In this document: positions 42,444 to 50,537 of the stretch, one piece after another
Numbering within the stretch: position 1 is the stretch's first letter
Layout: the number at the start of each line of letters is the position of its first letter
Source: SAR202 cluster bacterium
GTDB lineage: Bacteria > Chloroflexota > Dehalococcoidia > Lucifugimonadales > VGZR01
Assembly (NCBI GenBank): GCA_016872515.1
Contig: VGZR01000012.1
Coordinates: 1 to 64,000 of the forward strand
Direction: 5' to 3'
Length of the DNA stretch: 64,000 nucleotides
Notes under the pieces: model-generated
Databases searched by the model: none
Seen by the model: the letters and a program-made list of their open reading frames with translations, nothing else
What the model was told of the DNA's origin: nothing
Position numbers and translations under genes: made by a program

Positions 42444-42458
42444 TCTCAGTCTCCTCAG

Positions 42459-43616
42459 CTAGCCCAGGGCCTTGATGGCGGCGGCGGCCTCGCCCAGGTC
42501 GTTCACTAGCTTCACATCCAGGCTTGACTGGCTCAGCAGCTTGCGGCCTTCTTCGGCGTTCGTGCCCAGCATCCGCACCACCATCGGCCGCAGATTGCGG
42601 GACGCCGACTCGGCTCCTATGAGGATGCCACGCGCCACTACATCACAGCGGAGGATGCCACCGAAGATGTTCACCAGGATGGCGTCCACACCCGAGTCGG
42701 ATAGGAGGATGCGTACTGCCTCGGCTACCCGAGCCTCGTCCGCACCGCCGCCGACGTCCAGGAAGTTCGCAGGCCGCGCTCCCGCGGCCACCGCCACATC
42801 CATCGTCGCCATCGCCAGACCCGCGCCGTTGACGATGCACCCGATGTTGCCGTCGAGCTGCACGTAGTTCAGCCCCGCGTTGCGGGCCTGCACCTCCTGC
42901 GCCGCCTCCTGCTCAGGGTCGTGCAGTTCCTTCAGCGCGGGATGACGGAACAGCGCATCGTCTTCGAAGCTCAGTTTGGCGTCCACCGCCATGATGCGGC
43001 CATCCGGCGCGACCGCCAGCGGATTGATCTCTGCCAATGTGCAATCGTTCTCCATGAACGCACCGTAGAGGCTCGCGACCAGGCCGGCCACCTGGCGGAC
43101 CTGCTCTTCTTTGACCTTCAAGAAATACGCGACCTTGCGGCCTTGGAACGGCTGTAGGCCCAGCGTCGGGTCCACCTTCAGCCGCAGGATCTTCTCCGGG
43201 GTTTTGGCGGCCACCTCCTCAATCTCCACGCCGCCCGCCTCGCTGGCGATGATGACGACGCCACGGGCGCCGCCGTCCACTACTATAGCTAAGTACAGCT
43301 CCCGTTGGATGTCCGCCCCCTCCGCGACCAACACCTTCCGCACCGGCACGCCCTTCGGGCCGGTCTGGTGCGTCACCAGGTCCTTGCCCAATATCGCCCT
43401 GGCGAACTGTTCCGCCTCCTTCGGCGAGGCAACCAGCTTGATGCCGCCGGCCTTGCCCCTGCCGCCTGCGTGCACCTGCGCCTTCACCACCACCTTGCCG
43501 CCCAAATGCGCCGCGACGGCGGCAGCTTCTTCAGGCGTGGAAGCCACGCCGCCCTTGGGCACAGGCACACCGTACTCGGCCAGTATCTTCTTCGCCTGGT
43601 ATTCGTGGATCTTCAT
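42459..43616 (-). CDS. sucC: Succinate-CoA ligase beta subunit
   Basis: A 385-residue ATP-grasp subunit starting MKIHEYQAKKILAEYGVPVP. VVVKAQVHAGGRGKAGG binds the nucleotide, EINPLAV supplies metal ligands, and NIFGGILRCDVVARGI is the C-terminal ligase motif. It is the first gene of sucC-sucD on the - strand. A tRNA-Ser gene lies about 40 bases upstream in the same direction. Confidence 0.95.
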   Translation of the reverse strand: MKIHEYQAKKILAEYGVPVPKGGVASTPEEAAAVAAHLGGKVVVKAQVHAGGRGKAGGIKLVASPKEAEQFARAILGKDLVTHQTGPKGVPVRKVLVAEGADIQRELYLAIVVDGGARGVVIIASEAGGVEIEEVAAKTPEKILRLKVDPTLGLQPFQGRKVAYFLKVKEEQVRQVAGLVASLYGAFMENDCTLAEINPLAVAPDGRIMAVDAKLSFEDDALFRHPALKELHDPEQEAAQEVQARNAGLNYVQLDGNIGCIVNGAGLAMATMDVAVAAGARPANFLDVGGGADEARVAEAVRILLSDSGVDAILVNIFGGILRCDVVARGILIGAESASRNLRPMVVRMLGTNAEEGRKLLSQSSLDVKLVNDLGEAAAAIKALG

Positions 43617-43657
43617 CGTAGGTGTCTGACCATCTTTTGAGAGTCCTTCTAGCTAAG

Positions 43658-43741
43658 CGGAGGGGGTGGGATTCGAACCCACGTTCCTTTTGGGAAACCT
43701 GTTTTCAAGACAGGCGCCTTAAACCGCTCGGCCACCCCTCC
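43658..43741 (-). tRNA. tRNA-Ser (anticodon TGA)
   Basis: An 84-base cloverleaf with acceptor GGAGGGG/CCCCTCC, anticodon stem CCTGT/ACAGG around CTTGAAA (anticodon TGA), and a long class II variable arm (TTTCCCAAAAGGAA). The T-arm is GTGGG-TTCGAAT-CCCAC and the discriminator base is G. CCA is not encoded. It lies just upstream of sucC, same strand. Confidence 0.95.
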
Positions 43742-43919
43742 ACCAGGAAATCTTAGCGCAGGTCTGCGAAAAGAGCATCGGTGGGGCGTTTGGGCAGAGG
43801 GGGTATTGTATGGGGTAGGCCCACGACGGGCAACCAGGTGCCGGGTTTGATATCGTTTAGAGGGCCTCATGATGGGGCGCATCGACACCTCCAGCTCCCG
43901 CGGAGCACAGCCCTCCGAA

Positions 43920-43987
43920 TTGGTCCCTCTGTGCACTCTGCTATAAAACGAGCTACGTTGACACCCGTTTGGGCCGGTTGATACACT
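43920..43987 (+). promoter_or_regulatory. Tandem sigma-70 promoters for fbp
   Basis: The downstream promoter is TTGACA (43958-43963), an 18-base spacer, TACACT (43982-43987). An upstream candidate is TTGGTC (43920-43925), a 16-base spacer, TATAAA (43942-43947). The 409-base gap between tRNA-Ser and fbp contains nothing else recognised; the leader from the downstream promoter is about 155 bases. Confidence 0.65.
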
Positions 43988-44150
43988 TTGCCTGTACACC
44001 AGCCCAGCCGTCGGTAAACGGGCCGAAAGGCCAGCAGTCACACCACCTCATGCCCGTGCTGACCTGGGTCGGTAGAGACAGAGAGCGTCCCCACATGCAA
44101 ATGCGATCTCCTCGGCCGGACAGGCGCGGCCCAGGAGCCAGGAGGACACC

Positions 44151-45323
44151 ATGCCGAAGCTCACACTCTCCCTAATCAAAGCCGACGTCGGCTCTATCGG
44201 CGGCCACACCAAGCCATCCAAGCGCATGATGGACTCAGTCAACCACGAGGTTGCTGAGGCCCAGAAGCGCGGCCTCATCATAGACGGCTTCGTCTCCCAT
44301 ACCGGCGACGACATCGCCATCCTCATGTCCCACACCAAAGGCGAGGGCAACGTTCAGATCCACCAGTTCGCCTGGAACTGCTTCCTCAAAGCTACCGAGA
44401 TCGCCAAGTCCTACGGCCTGTATGGTGCCGGCCAGGATCTCTTGGTGGACGCCCCCTCCGGCAACGTCCGCGGCGCCGGCCCCGCCGTCGCCGAGCTCGA
44501 GTTCGAGCACTCCCTGAAGTCCCCAAGGGCCGCCGAGTCGTTCATGATGCTCGCCGCCGACAAGTGCGGCCCCGGCGCCTACAACCTGCCGCTCTACCTC
44601 GGCTTCGCCGACCCGATGTACTGCGCCGGGCTCATGCTCCCCAACATGATTAAGGGCTTCACCTTCCACATCATTGACATGGACAACACCGGCGGCGACA
44701 GCATCATCCAGCTCAACGCTCCCGAAGACGCCTACAAGATTGCCGCCCTCCTCCGCGATAACGAGCGCTTCGGCATAGACAGCATCTACTCGCGCACCTA
44801 CGACGAGAAGGCCGCCGCTGTCTCCGCCCAGCGCCTCCATTCCATCGCCGGCAAGTACACCGGCAAGGACGACCCCATCGCCATCGTCCGCGACCAGGGC
44901 ATCTTCCCCGCTCCTGAAGAACTCATCTCCCCCTTCGCCAAGGCCCACTTCGTCGGCGGCGACGCCCGCGGCTCGCACGTCATGCCCCTCATGCCCGTGC
45001 CGCTCAACACCGCCGTCACCGGCATGTACTGCCTGCCCATCGTCGCCTGCGTCGGCTTTTCGGTCAACAAGGACGGGTACTTTTCGGACAGCTACGCGGA
45101 CTTTTTCGACGGCTCCTCCTGGGACGAGGTGCGCCGCCGTGCCCAGGTCAAGGGCATCGAGATGCGCAGCCAGGGCTGGTCCGGCGCCGCCATGCTCCCC
45201 TACACCGAGCTGGAGTACAGCGGCTTTCGCGACACCGTCGGCGGTCTGGTCAAACAGTTCGCCTTCCGCGACGGCCACCGCGCAGGAGCCGCAGCCGAGG
45301 TCGCTGCCGCCAAGAAGAGTTAG
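44151..45323 (+). CDS. fbp: Bifunctional fructose-1,6-bisphosphate aldolase/phosphatase (archaeal type)
   Basis: A 390-residue enzyme of the FBPA/P (class V FBPase) family, which both condenses triose phosphates and dephosphorylates FBP, making gluconeogenesis one-way. LSLIKADVGSIGGHTKPS, GLYGAGQDLLVDAPSGNVRG, GAYNLPLYLGFADPMYCAG and DPIAIVRDQGIFPAPEEL are signature segments; the Tyr and Lys of the aldolase site are expected around YSRTYDEKA. AGGAGGA before ATG 44151 fixes the start. The family is common in Archaea and deep bacterial lines including Chloroflexota. Confidence 0.92.
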   Translation: MPKLTLSLIKADVGSIGGHTKPSKRMMDSVNHEVAEAQKRGLIIDGFVSHTGDDIAILMSHTKGEGNVQIHQFAWNCFLKATEIAKSYGLYGAGQDLLVDAPSGNVRGAGPAVAELEFEHSLKSPRAAESFMMLAADKCGPGAYNLPLYLGFADPMYCAGLMLPNMIKGFTFHIIDMDNTGGDSIIQLNAPEDAYKIAALLRDNERFGIDSIYSRTYDEKAAAVSAQRLHSIAGKYTGKDDPIAIVRDQGIFPAPEELISPFAKAHFVGGDARGSHVMPLMPVPLNTAVTGMYCLPIVACVGFSVNKDGYFSDSYADFFDGSSWDEVRRRAQVKGIEMRSQGWSGAAMLPYTELEYSGFRDTVGGLVKQFAFRDGHRAGAAAEVAAAKKS

Positions 45324-45341
45324 CCCCTGCCGCTTGACCCC

Positions 45342-45965
45342 GTGGCCCACGGCCAGACCTGGCTCCTGGTCGCCACGCGTAACCGCGGCAAACTCCGCGA
45401 GCTATCACGGCTGCTGGACGGCTCCCCGTTCCCGCTCGTCTCCCTCGACGACGTCAGCATCGGCGACCTGGTCGCCGAGACCGGCGCCACCCTCGAGGAG
45501 AACGCGACCCTCAAGGCCACCGAGTACGCCAGGCTCACCAGCCTGCCCACCCTCGCCGACGACTCCGCACTGGAGGTGGCCGCCCTTCGCGGCCAGCCGG
45601 GTGCCCGCTCCGCCCGCTTCGCAGGTGAGCAAGCCACCGACGCCGAGAACATCGCCCTGCTGCTGGAGAAGTTGATTGGCGTCCCGGACGAGGCCTTGGC
45701 CGCCAGCTTCCGCTGCGTCATCGCCACCGCCTGGCCCCAAAGGCCAGTCACGCTGTTCAGCGGCGAGTGCCGTGGCCGCATCGTCAGGACGCCCCGCGGA
45801 GCCAATGGCTTCGGCTACGACCCCGTCTTCTTCGTCCCGGAGCTAGGCCAGACCATGGCCGAGCTCACCCAGGAGCAGAAGGATTCCATAAGCCATCGGG
45901 GCATCGCCGCCCGGAAGGCGCTACAATGGCTGAATCGAGTGGCCACGGACAAAGAGCGACCATGA
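45342..45965 (+). CDS. rdgB: XTP/dITP diphosphatase (RdgB/HAM1)
   Basis: A 207-residue nucleotide-pool-cleaning enzyme that removes deaminated purine NTPs. LVATRNRGKLRELSRLL (N-terminal T/SxNxxK-type motif), LPTLADDSALEVAALRGQPG (catalytic Asp) and GANGFGYDPVFFVPE are the family blocks, with SHRGIAARKAL near the end. The start is GTG 45342, 18 bases after fbp. Its TGA stop overlaps the ATG of moaA (ATGA), so the two are translationally coupled. Confidence 0.95.
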   Translation: MAHGQTWLLVATRNRGKLRELSRLLDGSPFPLVSLDDVSIGDLVAETGATLEENATLKATEYARLTSLPTLADDSALEVAALRGQPGARSARFAGEQATDAENIALLLEKLIGVPDEALAASFRCVIATAWPQRPVTLFSGECRGRIVRTPRGANGFGYDPVFFVPELGQTMAELTQEQKDSISHRGIAARKALQWLNRVATDKERP

Positions 45966-46996
45966 CCACGTCAATACAGCGGAGACCAGCCACCATGAGG
46001 GACGCCTTCGAGCGGCCCTTCCGCGACTTGCGCATCTCGGTCACCGACCGGTGCAACTTCCGCTGCACCTACTGCATGCCCGCCGAGTTCTACGGTGAGC
46101 GGTACGAGTTCCTCCCCAAGGAAAAGCTCCTCACCTTCGAGGAGATCGCTCGCATCACGCGCATCCTCCTCAAGCTGGGCGCCGCCAAGCTGCGCCTCAC
46201 CGGCGGCGAGCCCCTCGTCCGCAACAACGTCGACCGCCTCGTCGCCATGCTCGCCAAACTCGACGGCGCACGCGACCTCACCATGACCACCAACGGCTAC
46301 CTGCTCCCAAAGTACGCCCAGGCGCTCAAGGGCGCCGGCCTGGAGCGCGTCACCGTCAGCCTCGACAGTCTCGACGATGAGGTCTTCAAGAAGATGAACG
46401 GGCGCGGCTTCGGCGCCGCCAGCGTCCTCGCCGGAATCCAGGCCGCCGAGAAGGCGGGCCTGACCCCCATCAAGATCAACGCCGTCGTCGTCCGGGGCGT
46501 CAACGACCACACCGTCGTTGACCTCGCCCGCTTCTTTAAGGAGCGCGGCCACATCGTCCGCTTCATCGAGTACATGGACGTCGGCAACCTCAACGGCTGG
46601 AAGATGGACAAGGTCGTCACCGCCGACGAGATCGTGGCGATGATAGACCGAGAGATGCCCCTGGAACCCGTCGAGAGCAACTACCGGGGCGAGGTCGCCC
46701 TCCGCTACCGCTACCGCGACGCCGCCGGCGAGATCGGCCTCATCGCTTCCGTCACCAAACCCTTCTGCGGCGACTGCACCCGCCTGCGCCTCTCCCCCGA
46801 GGGCCAACTCTTCACCTGTCTCTTCGGCACCAAGGGCACCGACCTGCGCGACCCAATGCGCGCCGGAGCGGCTGACGAGGCCATCGAGGCCATCATCCGC
46901 AAGGCCTGGGGCGTACGCACCGACCGCTATTCTGAGGAGCGCGCCTCCGTGACCGAGCCGCGCCGCAAGGTCGAGATGTACCACATCGGCGGATAA
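45962..46996 (+). CDS. moaA: GTP 3',8-cyclase MoaA
   Basis: A 344-residue radical-SAM enzyme that starts molybdenum-cofactor synthesis from GTP. The SAM cluster motif is CNFRCTYC near residue 30 and LRLTGGEPLVR follows. The C-terminal cluster is in PFCGDCTRLRLSPEGQLFTC, and the chain ends HIGG, the conserved GG tail. ATG 45962 overlaps the rdgB stop; ATG 45995 (MRDAFERPF) is an alternative. The moaC partner sits in the next gene, fused to RNase HI. Confidence 0.95.
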   Translation: MTTSIQRRPATMRDAFERPFRDLRISVTDRCNFRCTYCMPAEFYGERYEFLPKEKLLTFEEIARITRILLKLGAAKLRLTGGEPLVRNNVDRLVAMLAKLDGARDLTMTTNGYLLPKYAQALKGAGLERVTVSLDSLDDEVFKKMNGRGFGAASVLAGIQAAEKAGLTPIKINAVVVRGVNDHTVVDLARFFKERGHIVRFIEYMDVGNLNGWKMDKVVTADEIVAMIDREMPLEPVESNYRGEVALRYRYRDAAGEIGLIASVTKPFCGDCTRLRLSPEGQLFTCLFGTKGTDLRDPMRAGAADEAIEAIIRKAWGVRTDRYSEERASVTEPRRKVEMYHIGG

Positions 46997-47061
46997 CGCC
47001 TTCGACTTTCGGCTCCGACACCCTGGACTCCTCTCCTCGGCTACAATAGGCGCCACCAACG

Positions 47062-48027
47062 ATGATTGAGATCTATACCGACGGCGCGTGCGACGGGAAC
47101 CCCGGCCGGGGCGGCTGGGCCGCCATCCTCGTCGAGGACGGCCGCCAGCGCGTCCTCCGCGGCGGCGAGCGACACACAACCAACAACCGCATGGAGATCA
47201 CCGCCGCCATCAAGGGCCTCGAGGCCGTGTCTGCCGACGCCGAGGTAACTGTGGTCAGCGACAGCGAGTACGTCATCAGGACCATGACCCGCAACTGGAA
47301 GCGCAACGCCAACACCGACCTCTGGCCCCGCCTCGATGCCCTCGTCGCCTCCCATCGCGTCCGGTGGGAATGGGTGCGCGGCCACACAGGGCATCCCCTC
47401 AACGAACTCGCCGACCGCGTCGCCAAGGAGGAGGCCGGCCTCCTCAAACCAGAGCTTCCCCCTTCTGGCAACTACGGTCCCGCCGAGACCACGCCATCCC
47501 TTCCCCCTCGAGGGGGGAAGGCGCAGGATGGGGGTGAGTATTCTAAGGCCTCTCGCCTCACCCACGTGGACGAGTCGGGTGCGGCCCGCATGGTGGATGT
47601 CGGCCACAAGCCCGACACCGAGCGGGTAGCCGTCGCCAAGGGCTCCGTCGTCATGGCCCCCGAGACGCTTTCGCTCATCAAGCGCAACGCCATCGCCAAG
47701 GGCGACGTCCTCTCCGTGGCCCGCACCGCCGGCATCATGGCCGCCAAGCGCACGCCCGACCTCATCCCCCTCTGCCATCCCCTGCCGCTGAGCAGCATCG
47801 CCGTGGACATGGCCCTCGACGAGGCCCGCAGCGCCGTGGATATCGCCGCCACCGTCAAGACGACCGGCAAGACCGGCGTCGAGATGGAGGCCCTCACGGC
47901 CGTCACCGTCGCCGCGCTGACCGTGTACGACATGTGCAAGGCCGTGGACCGGCGCATCCGCATCGAGGCGCTCAGGCTGGTCCGCAAGACCGGCGGCAAG
48001 AGCGGCGACCTCATCCTGGAGGAGTAG
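47062..48027 (+). CDS. RNase HI-MoaC fusion (joined through a palindromic repeat)
   Basis: A single 321-residue frame. Residues 1-140 are RNase HI with all four catalytic acids: TDGACDGN (Asp), RMEITAAI (Glu), VSDSEYVI (Asp), NELADRVA (Asp). Residues about 160-321 are MoaC, cyclic pyranopterin monophosphate synthase: [29 protein letters not shown] and [12 protein letters not shown] with the active-site Asp/Lys. The linker ([14 protein letters not shown]) is the translation of a dispersed palindromic repeat at 47497-47538. ATG 47062 has TACAAT 14 bases upstream and no clear ribosome site. MoaC could also start alone at ATG 47590 or a nearby GTG. The RNase HI half degrades RNA in RNA-DNA hybrids. 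Confidence 0.88.
   Translation: MIEIYTDGACDGNPGRGGWAAILVEDGRQRVLRGGERHTTNNRMEITAAIKGLEAVSADAEVTVVSDSEYVIRTMTRNWKRNANTDLWPRLDALVASHRVRWEWVRGHTGHPLNELADRVAKEEAGLLKPELPPSGNYGPAETTPSLPPRGGKAQDGGEYSKASRLTHVDESGAARMVDVGHKPDTERVAVAKGSVVMAPETLSLIKRNAIAKGDVLSVARTAGIMAAKRTPDLIPLCHPLPLSSIAVDMALDEARSAVDIAATVKTTGKTGVEMEALTAVTVAALTVYDMCKAVDRRIRIEALRLVRKTGGKSGDLILEE
47497..47538. repeat. Dispersed palindromic repeat, copy 8 (inside the rnhA-moaC frame)
   Basis: CCCTTCCCCCTCGAGGGGGG core followed by AAGGCGCAGGATGGGGGTGA, nearly identical to copies 3 and 7. It is read through in frame and forms the linker between the RNase HI and MoaC domains. Confidence 0.8.
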
Positions 48028-48086
48028 CCCTGCCAGCTTTCAAGTTCTGGCGCCGCTCGCCCACGGCCACCACGCCGCGCCGGGGC

Positions 48087-48647
48087 GTGGATGCCGTTAT
48101 CGTCGGCCTCGGCAATCCGGGGCCGGAGTACGCCAACACCCGCCACAACGCCGGGTTCTGGTGCGTTGACCGCCTGGCCGACCTCCACCGCATCCGCCTG
48201 ACCACCAAGCACCAGACCTGTCTGCTGGGCGAGGGCGAGATCGAGGGTAAGGCTGTTGTGCTGGCCAAGCCGCGCACCTTCGTCAACCTCAGCGGCGAGG
48301 CGGCCCGCTACCTGCTCGCACGCTTCGGCGCCAAGCCCGATAAGCTCCTCGTCATCTACGACGACATGGACCTACCTATAGGCAAGATGCGCCTGCGTCC
48401 CAACGGCAGCCCCGCCGGCCATAACGGCATGAAGTCCATCACCGCCGCGCTGGGTACCGAGGCCTTCCCCCGCCTGCGCATCGGCATCGGCCGCCCTTCC
48501 GAAGGCGGTGGAAACATCGGCCATGTCCTGGGCAGGCTATCGCCGGAGGAGCAGAAGCTGGCGGACGAGGCGGTCGAGCGGGCCTCCCAGGCCGTGGCGT
48601 TTGTCCTCGCCGAGGGCATCGCCGCCGCTATGAACAAGTACAACTGA
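48087..48647 (+). CDS. pth: Peptidyl-tRNA hydrolase
   Basis: At least 186 residues; it frees tRNA from prematurely released peptidyl-tRNA. AVIVGLGNPGPEYANTRHNA (Asn and catalytic His), VLAKPRTFVNLSGEA, IYDDMDLPIG (catalytic Asp) and GSPAGHNGMKSI are present. GTG 48087 starts right at the conserved core. The same frame continues upstream to a CTG at 48030 that has GGAGGAG five bases before it; this start would add 19 protein-like residues (LPAFKFWRRSPTATTPRRG) and is a serious alternative. It lies immediately after the rnhA-moaC fusion, probably in the same operon. Confidence 0.92.
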   Translation: MDAVIVGLGNPGPEYANTRHNAGFWCVDRLADLHRIRLTTKHQTCLLGEGEIEGKAVVLAKPRTFVNLSGEAARYLLARFGAKPDKLLVIYDDMDLPIGKMRLRPNGSPAGHNGMKSITAALGTEAFPRLRIGIGRPSEGGGNIGHVLGRLSPEEQKLADEAVERASQAVAFVLAEGIAAAMNKYN

Positions 48648-48840
48648 GCGGGGCTCGCCACGACCTCCGCCGTCCCTAAGGTGTGAGACAACAGCACGTT
48701 CTAATGAGAGTGCGGCTCGTGGCAATAAGGCTAGATTTAAGGCATTGACATTGCGGCGTAGAATATAGCGCAGAGTGACCCTGCGAATGGCAGGTTTCCT
48801 GGCGACTCTGAAACTACAATCTACGAACAAGGAGGCTAGG

Positions 48841-49191
48841 ATGGGCTTCTCCGAAGCGATTTTGTCAGGGTTCCGGAAGTACGTCGATTTCAGTGGCCGG
48901 TCTCGTCGTTCAGAGTACTTGTTTTGGACGTTGTTCGTTATTCTGGCCTACATCATAGCTGCGATCATTGATTGGCTTACTACCGGTTTCGTACTCTCTG
49001 TCCTGGTTCTCGTCGGAACCTTCTTGCCTTCGTTAGCAGTAGTTGTCAGACGCCTACATGATATTGACAAGTCAGGCTGGTGGGATCTAATCGGCCTGAT
49101 CCCCTTCGTCGGATCCATCATTCTCCTCGCCTGGTTTATCGAGGAAGGCACGCCAGGCCCAAACAGATTCGGTGCCCAGCCGGGGTATTGA
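48841..49191 (+). CDS. DUF805 membrane protein
   Basis: A 116-residue inner-membrane protein with three or four hydrophobic helices. FRKYVDFSGRSRRSEYLFWT and VVVRRLHDIDKSGWWDLIGL are the two DUF805 signatures, and PGPNRFG closes the protein as usual. AAGGAGG before ATG 48841 fixes the start. The base composition of this gene is visibly less GC-rich than its neighbours, which may reflect recent acquisition. The function of the family is unknown. It converges with the Kelch cluster. Confidence 0.88.
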   Translation: MGFSEAILSGFRKYVDFSGRSRRSEYLFWTLFVILAYIIAAIIDWLTTGFVLSVLVLVGTFLPSLAVVVRRLHDIDKSGWWDLIGLIPFVGSIILLAWFIEEGTPGPNRFGAQPGY

Positions 49192-49276
49192 ATTGCTTAG
49201 TCAGCTATAGAGGCTGGCCTCGATGTCCACGCCCACGCGTGGCCCGTAGGTGGGGCAACGCGAGCTCGGCTCCTCC

Positions 49277-49302
49277 GGTGTAGCTCTCTCAAGAGAGTCA
49301 CC
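49277..49302. terminator. Hairpin between convergent DUF805 and Kelch genes
   Basis: GGTG-tag-CTCTC-tcaa-GAGAG-t-CACC can fold into a stem with small bulges. It lies between convergent stops; a bidirectional terminator is plausible although no U-tract follows. Confidence 0.3.
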
Positions 49303-49323
49303 AGAGCAAAGGAAGAAACGGGC

Positions 49324-50502
49324 CTAAGGGGTAAATATCTCCGAGGTGTGGAGGACCTTCTCGATGCTCTGGCCGCCGACGATGAGGACGGTGCCGTCCT
49401 TGAGCGCCGTCGCGGTGAACCGGTAGCGCGGGTCGGCCATGCTCCCCGACACCGACCAGGTATCCGTCGCGGGGTCATAGAGCTCGGCGACCCGCACGTC
49501 GCCGACGCCGCCCACCACGAGCACCCGTCCGTCCGCCAGCAGCGTCGCCACATGCTCCAGCCGCGCGTTCTGCATCTCCCCAGCAGGCGTCCACGAGTTG
49601 GTCTCCGGGTCCCAGATCTCGGCCGTTTTCAGCTTGCCCGCACCGCCAACGATCAGCACACGCCCGTCCGCGAGCAGCGTCGCTGTATGCAGCGCGTGGG
49701 CCTTGGACAACTGGCCGGTCGGCGTCCAGGTGTTGGCGACCGGGTCGTACACCTCCGCCGAGTCGAGCCATGGCCCGTCCAGCTTGCCGCCGCCCACCGC
49801 CAGCACGCGCCCGTCGGCCAGCAGCGTCAGTGTGTGCAAGCTGCGGCCCACCGACATCGGCGCCAGCTCCGTCCACGTGTTCGCCGCCGGGTCGTAGGCC
49901 TCCACCAGCGCCAGCGAACGGAACGTCTTGTCCTTCCCGCCAGCCACCAGCACGCGTCCGTCCTTCAGCACGACCGCAAGCGGAATCTCCTTGTGTATCT
50001 TCATGCTGGCTGCGGCAGACCATTGACCGGTCTCAGGGTCCCAAATCTCGGCGGTCTTGTACGGGTCTATGCTCGTGTCCGTTCCGCCGGCCACCAGTAC
50101 GCGCCCGTCGGGCAACAGCGCCGCTGCGGGGGCCTGGCGCTCGCTCTTCATGTCGCCGGAGCTTGTCCACTGGCCAGTGACCGGGTCGTAGAGCTCGGTG
50201 TGGGAGTGGACCACCGGCCACTCGCTCACGCCCTTGGCCCTGCCGCCCGCCACGAATACCCGGCCGTCAGGCAGGAGGAGCGCAGCATGGTACGAGCGGG
50301 CATCGCTCATGTTCGTCAGTGTGGCCGTGAACTTCCCGCCGGACGGTGTGCCTTTGGATGCCGACGGCTCGGTGGCCCTGCCCTCAACCTGTTCCGTGGT
50401 GGAGTCGCTGGAAGAGCTTGGCGCCGCAGGCGAGCCGCTGCACGCCGCGAGAAACGCCGCGATCACAGCCACCGCCCCAAACATCAAAAGCCGCCTTATC
50501 AC
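49324..50502 (-). CDS. Kelch-repeat lipoprotein 1 of 5
   Basis: A 392-residue lipoprotein: signal peptide MIRRLLMFGAVAVIAAFLAA, then the lipobox Cys (LAAC) and a Ser/Glu-rich linker. Seven Kelch-like blades follow, each with a DGRV(L/F)VAGG-type strand (for example LLPDGRVFVAGG, LADGRVLIVGG, LKDGTVLIVGG) and an AE(I/V)xDPxTxxW strand. The C-terminal TSEIFTP probably closes the propeller. A seven-bladed beta-propeller tethered outside the membrane is expected, for ligand or polysaccharide binding; the ligand is unknown. It is the last gene of a five-gene paralogous array, 35 bases after paralogue 2. Confidence 0.85.
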   Translation of the reverse strand: MIRRLLMFGAVAVIAAFLAACSGSPAAPSSSSDSTTEQVEGRATEPSASKGTPSGGKFTATLTNMSDARSYHAALLLPDGRVFVAGGRAKGVSEWPVVHSHTELYDPVTGQWTSSGDMKSERQAPAAALLPDGRVLVAGGTDTSIDPYKTAEIWDPETGQWSAAASMKIHKEIPLAVVLKDGRVLVAGGKDKTFRSLALVEAYDPAANTWTELAPMSVGRSLHTLTLLADGRVLAVGGGKLDGPWLDSAEVYDPVANTWTPTGQLSKAHALHTATLLADGRVLIVGGAGKLKTAEIWDPETNSWTPAGEMQNARLEHVATLLADGRVLVVGGVGDVRVAELYDPATDTWSVSGSMADPRYRFTATALKDGTVLIVGGQSIEKVLHTSEIFTP

Positions 50503-50537
50503 CCTGTCCTCGCCTCCAGCTATTTACATCTCTCGCG

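Noticed and set aside
43781-43981. A 66-codon frame between tRNA-Ser and fbp
   Set aside because: No ribosome site and no recognisable sequence; it overlaps two good promoters for fbp.
44235-45350. A 371-codon - strand frame opposite fbp
   Set aside because: Shadow of fbp, whose family motifs are continuous; the antisense product is Gly/Val/Ala-rich without a fold.
48745-48778. TTGACA followed by TATAGC as the DUF805 promoter
   Set aside because: The spacer is only about 13 bases, too short for a sigma-70 promoter; other pairings are weak.
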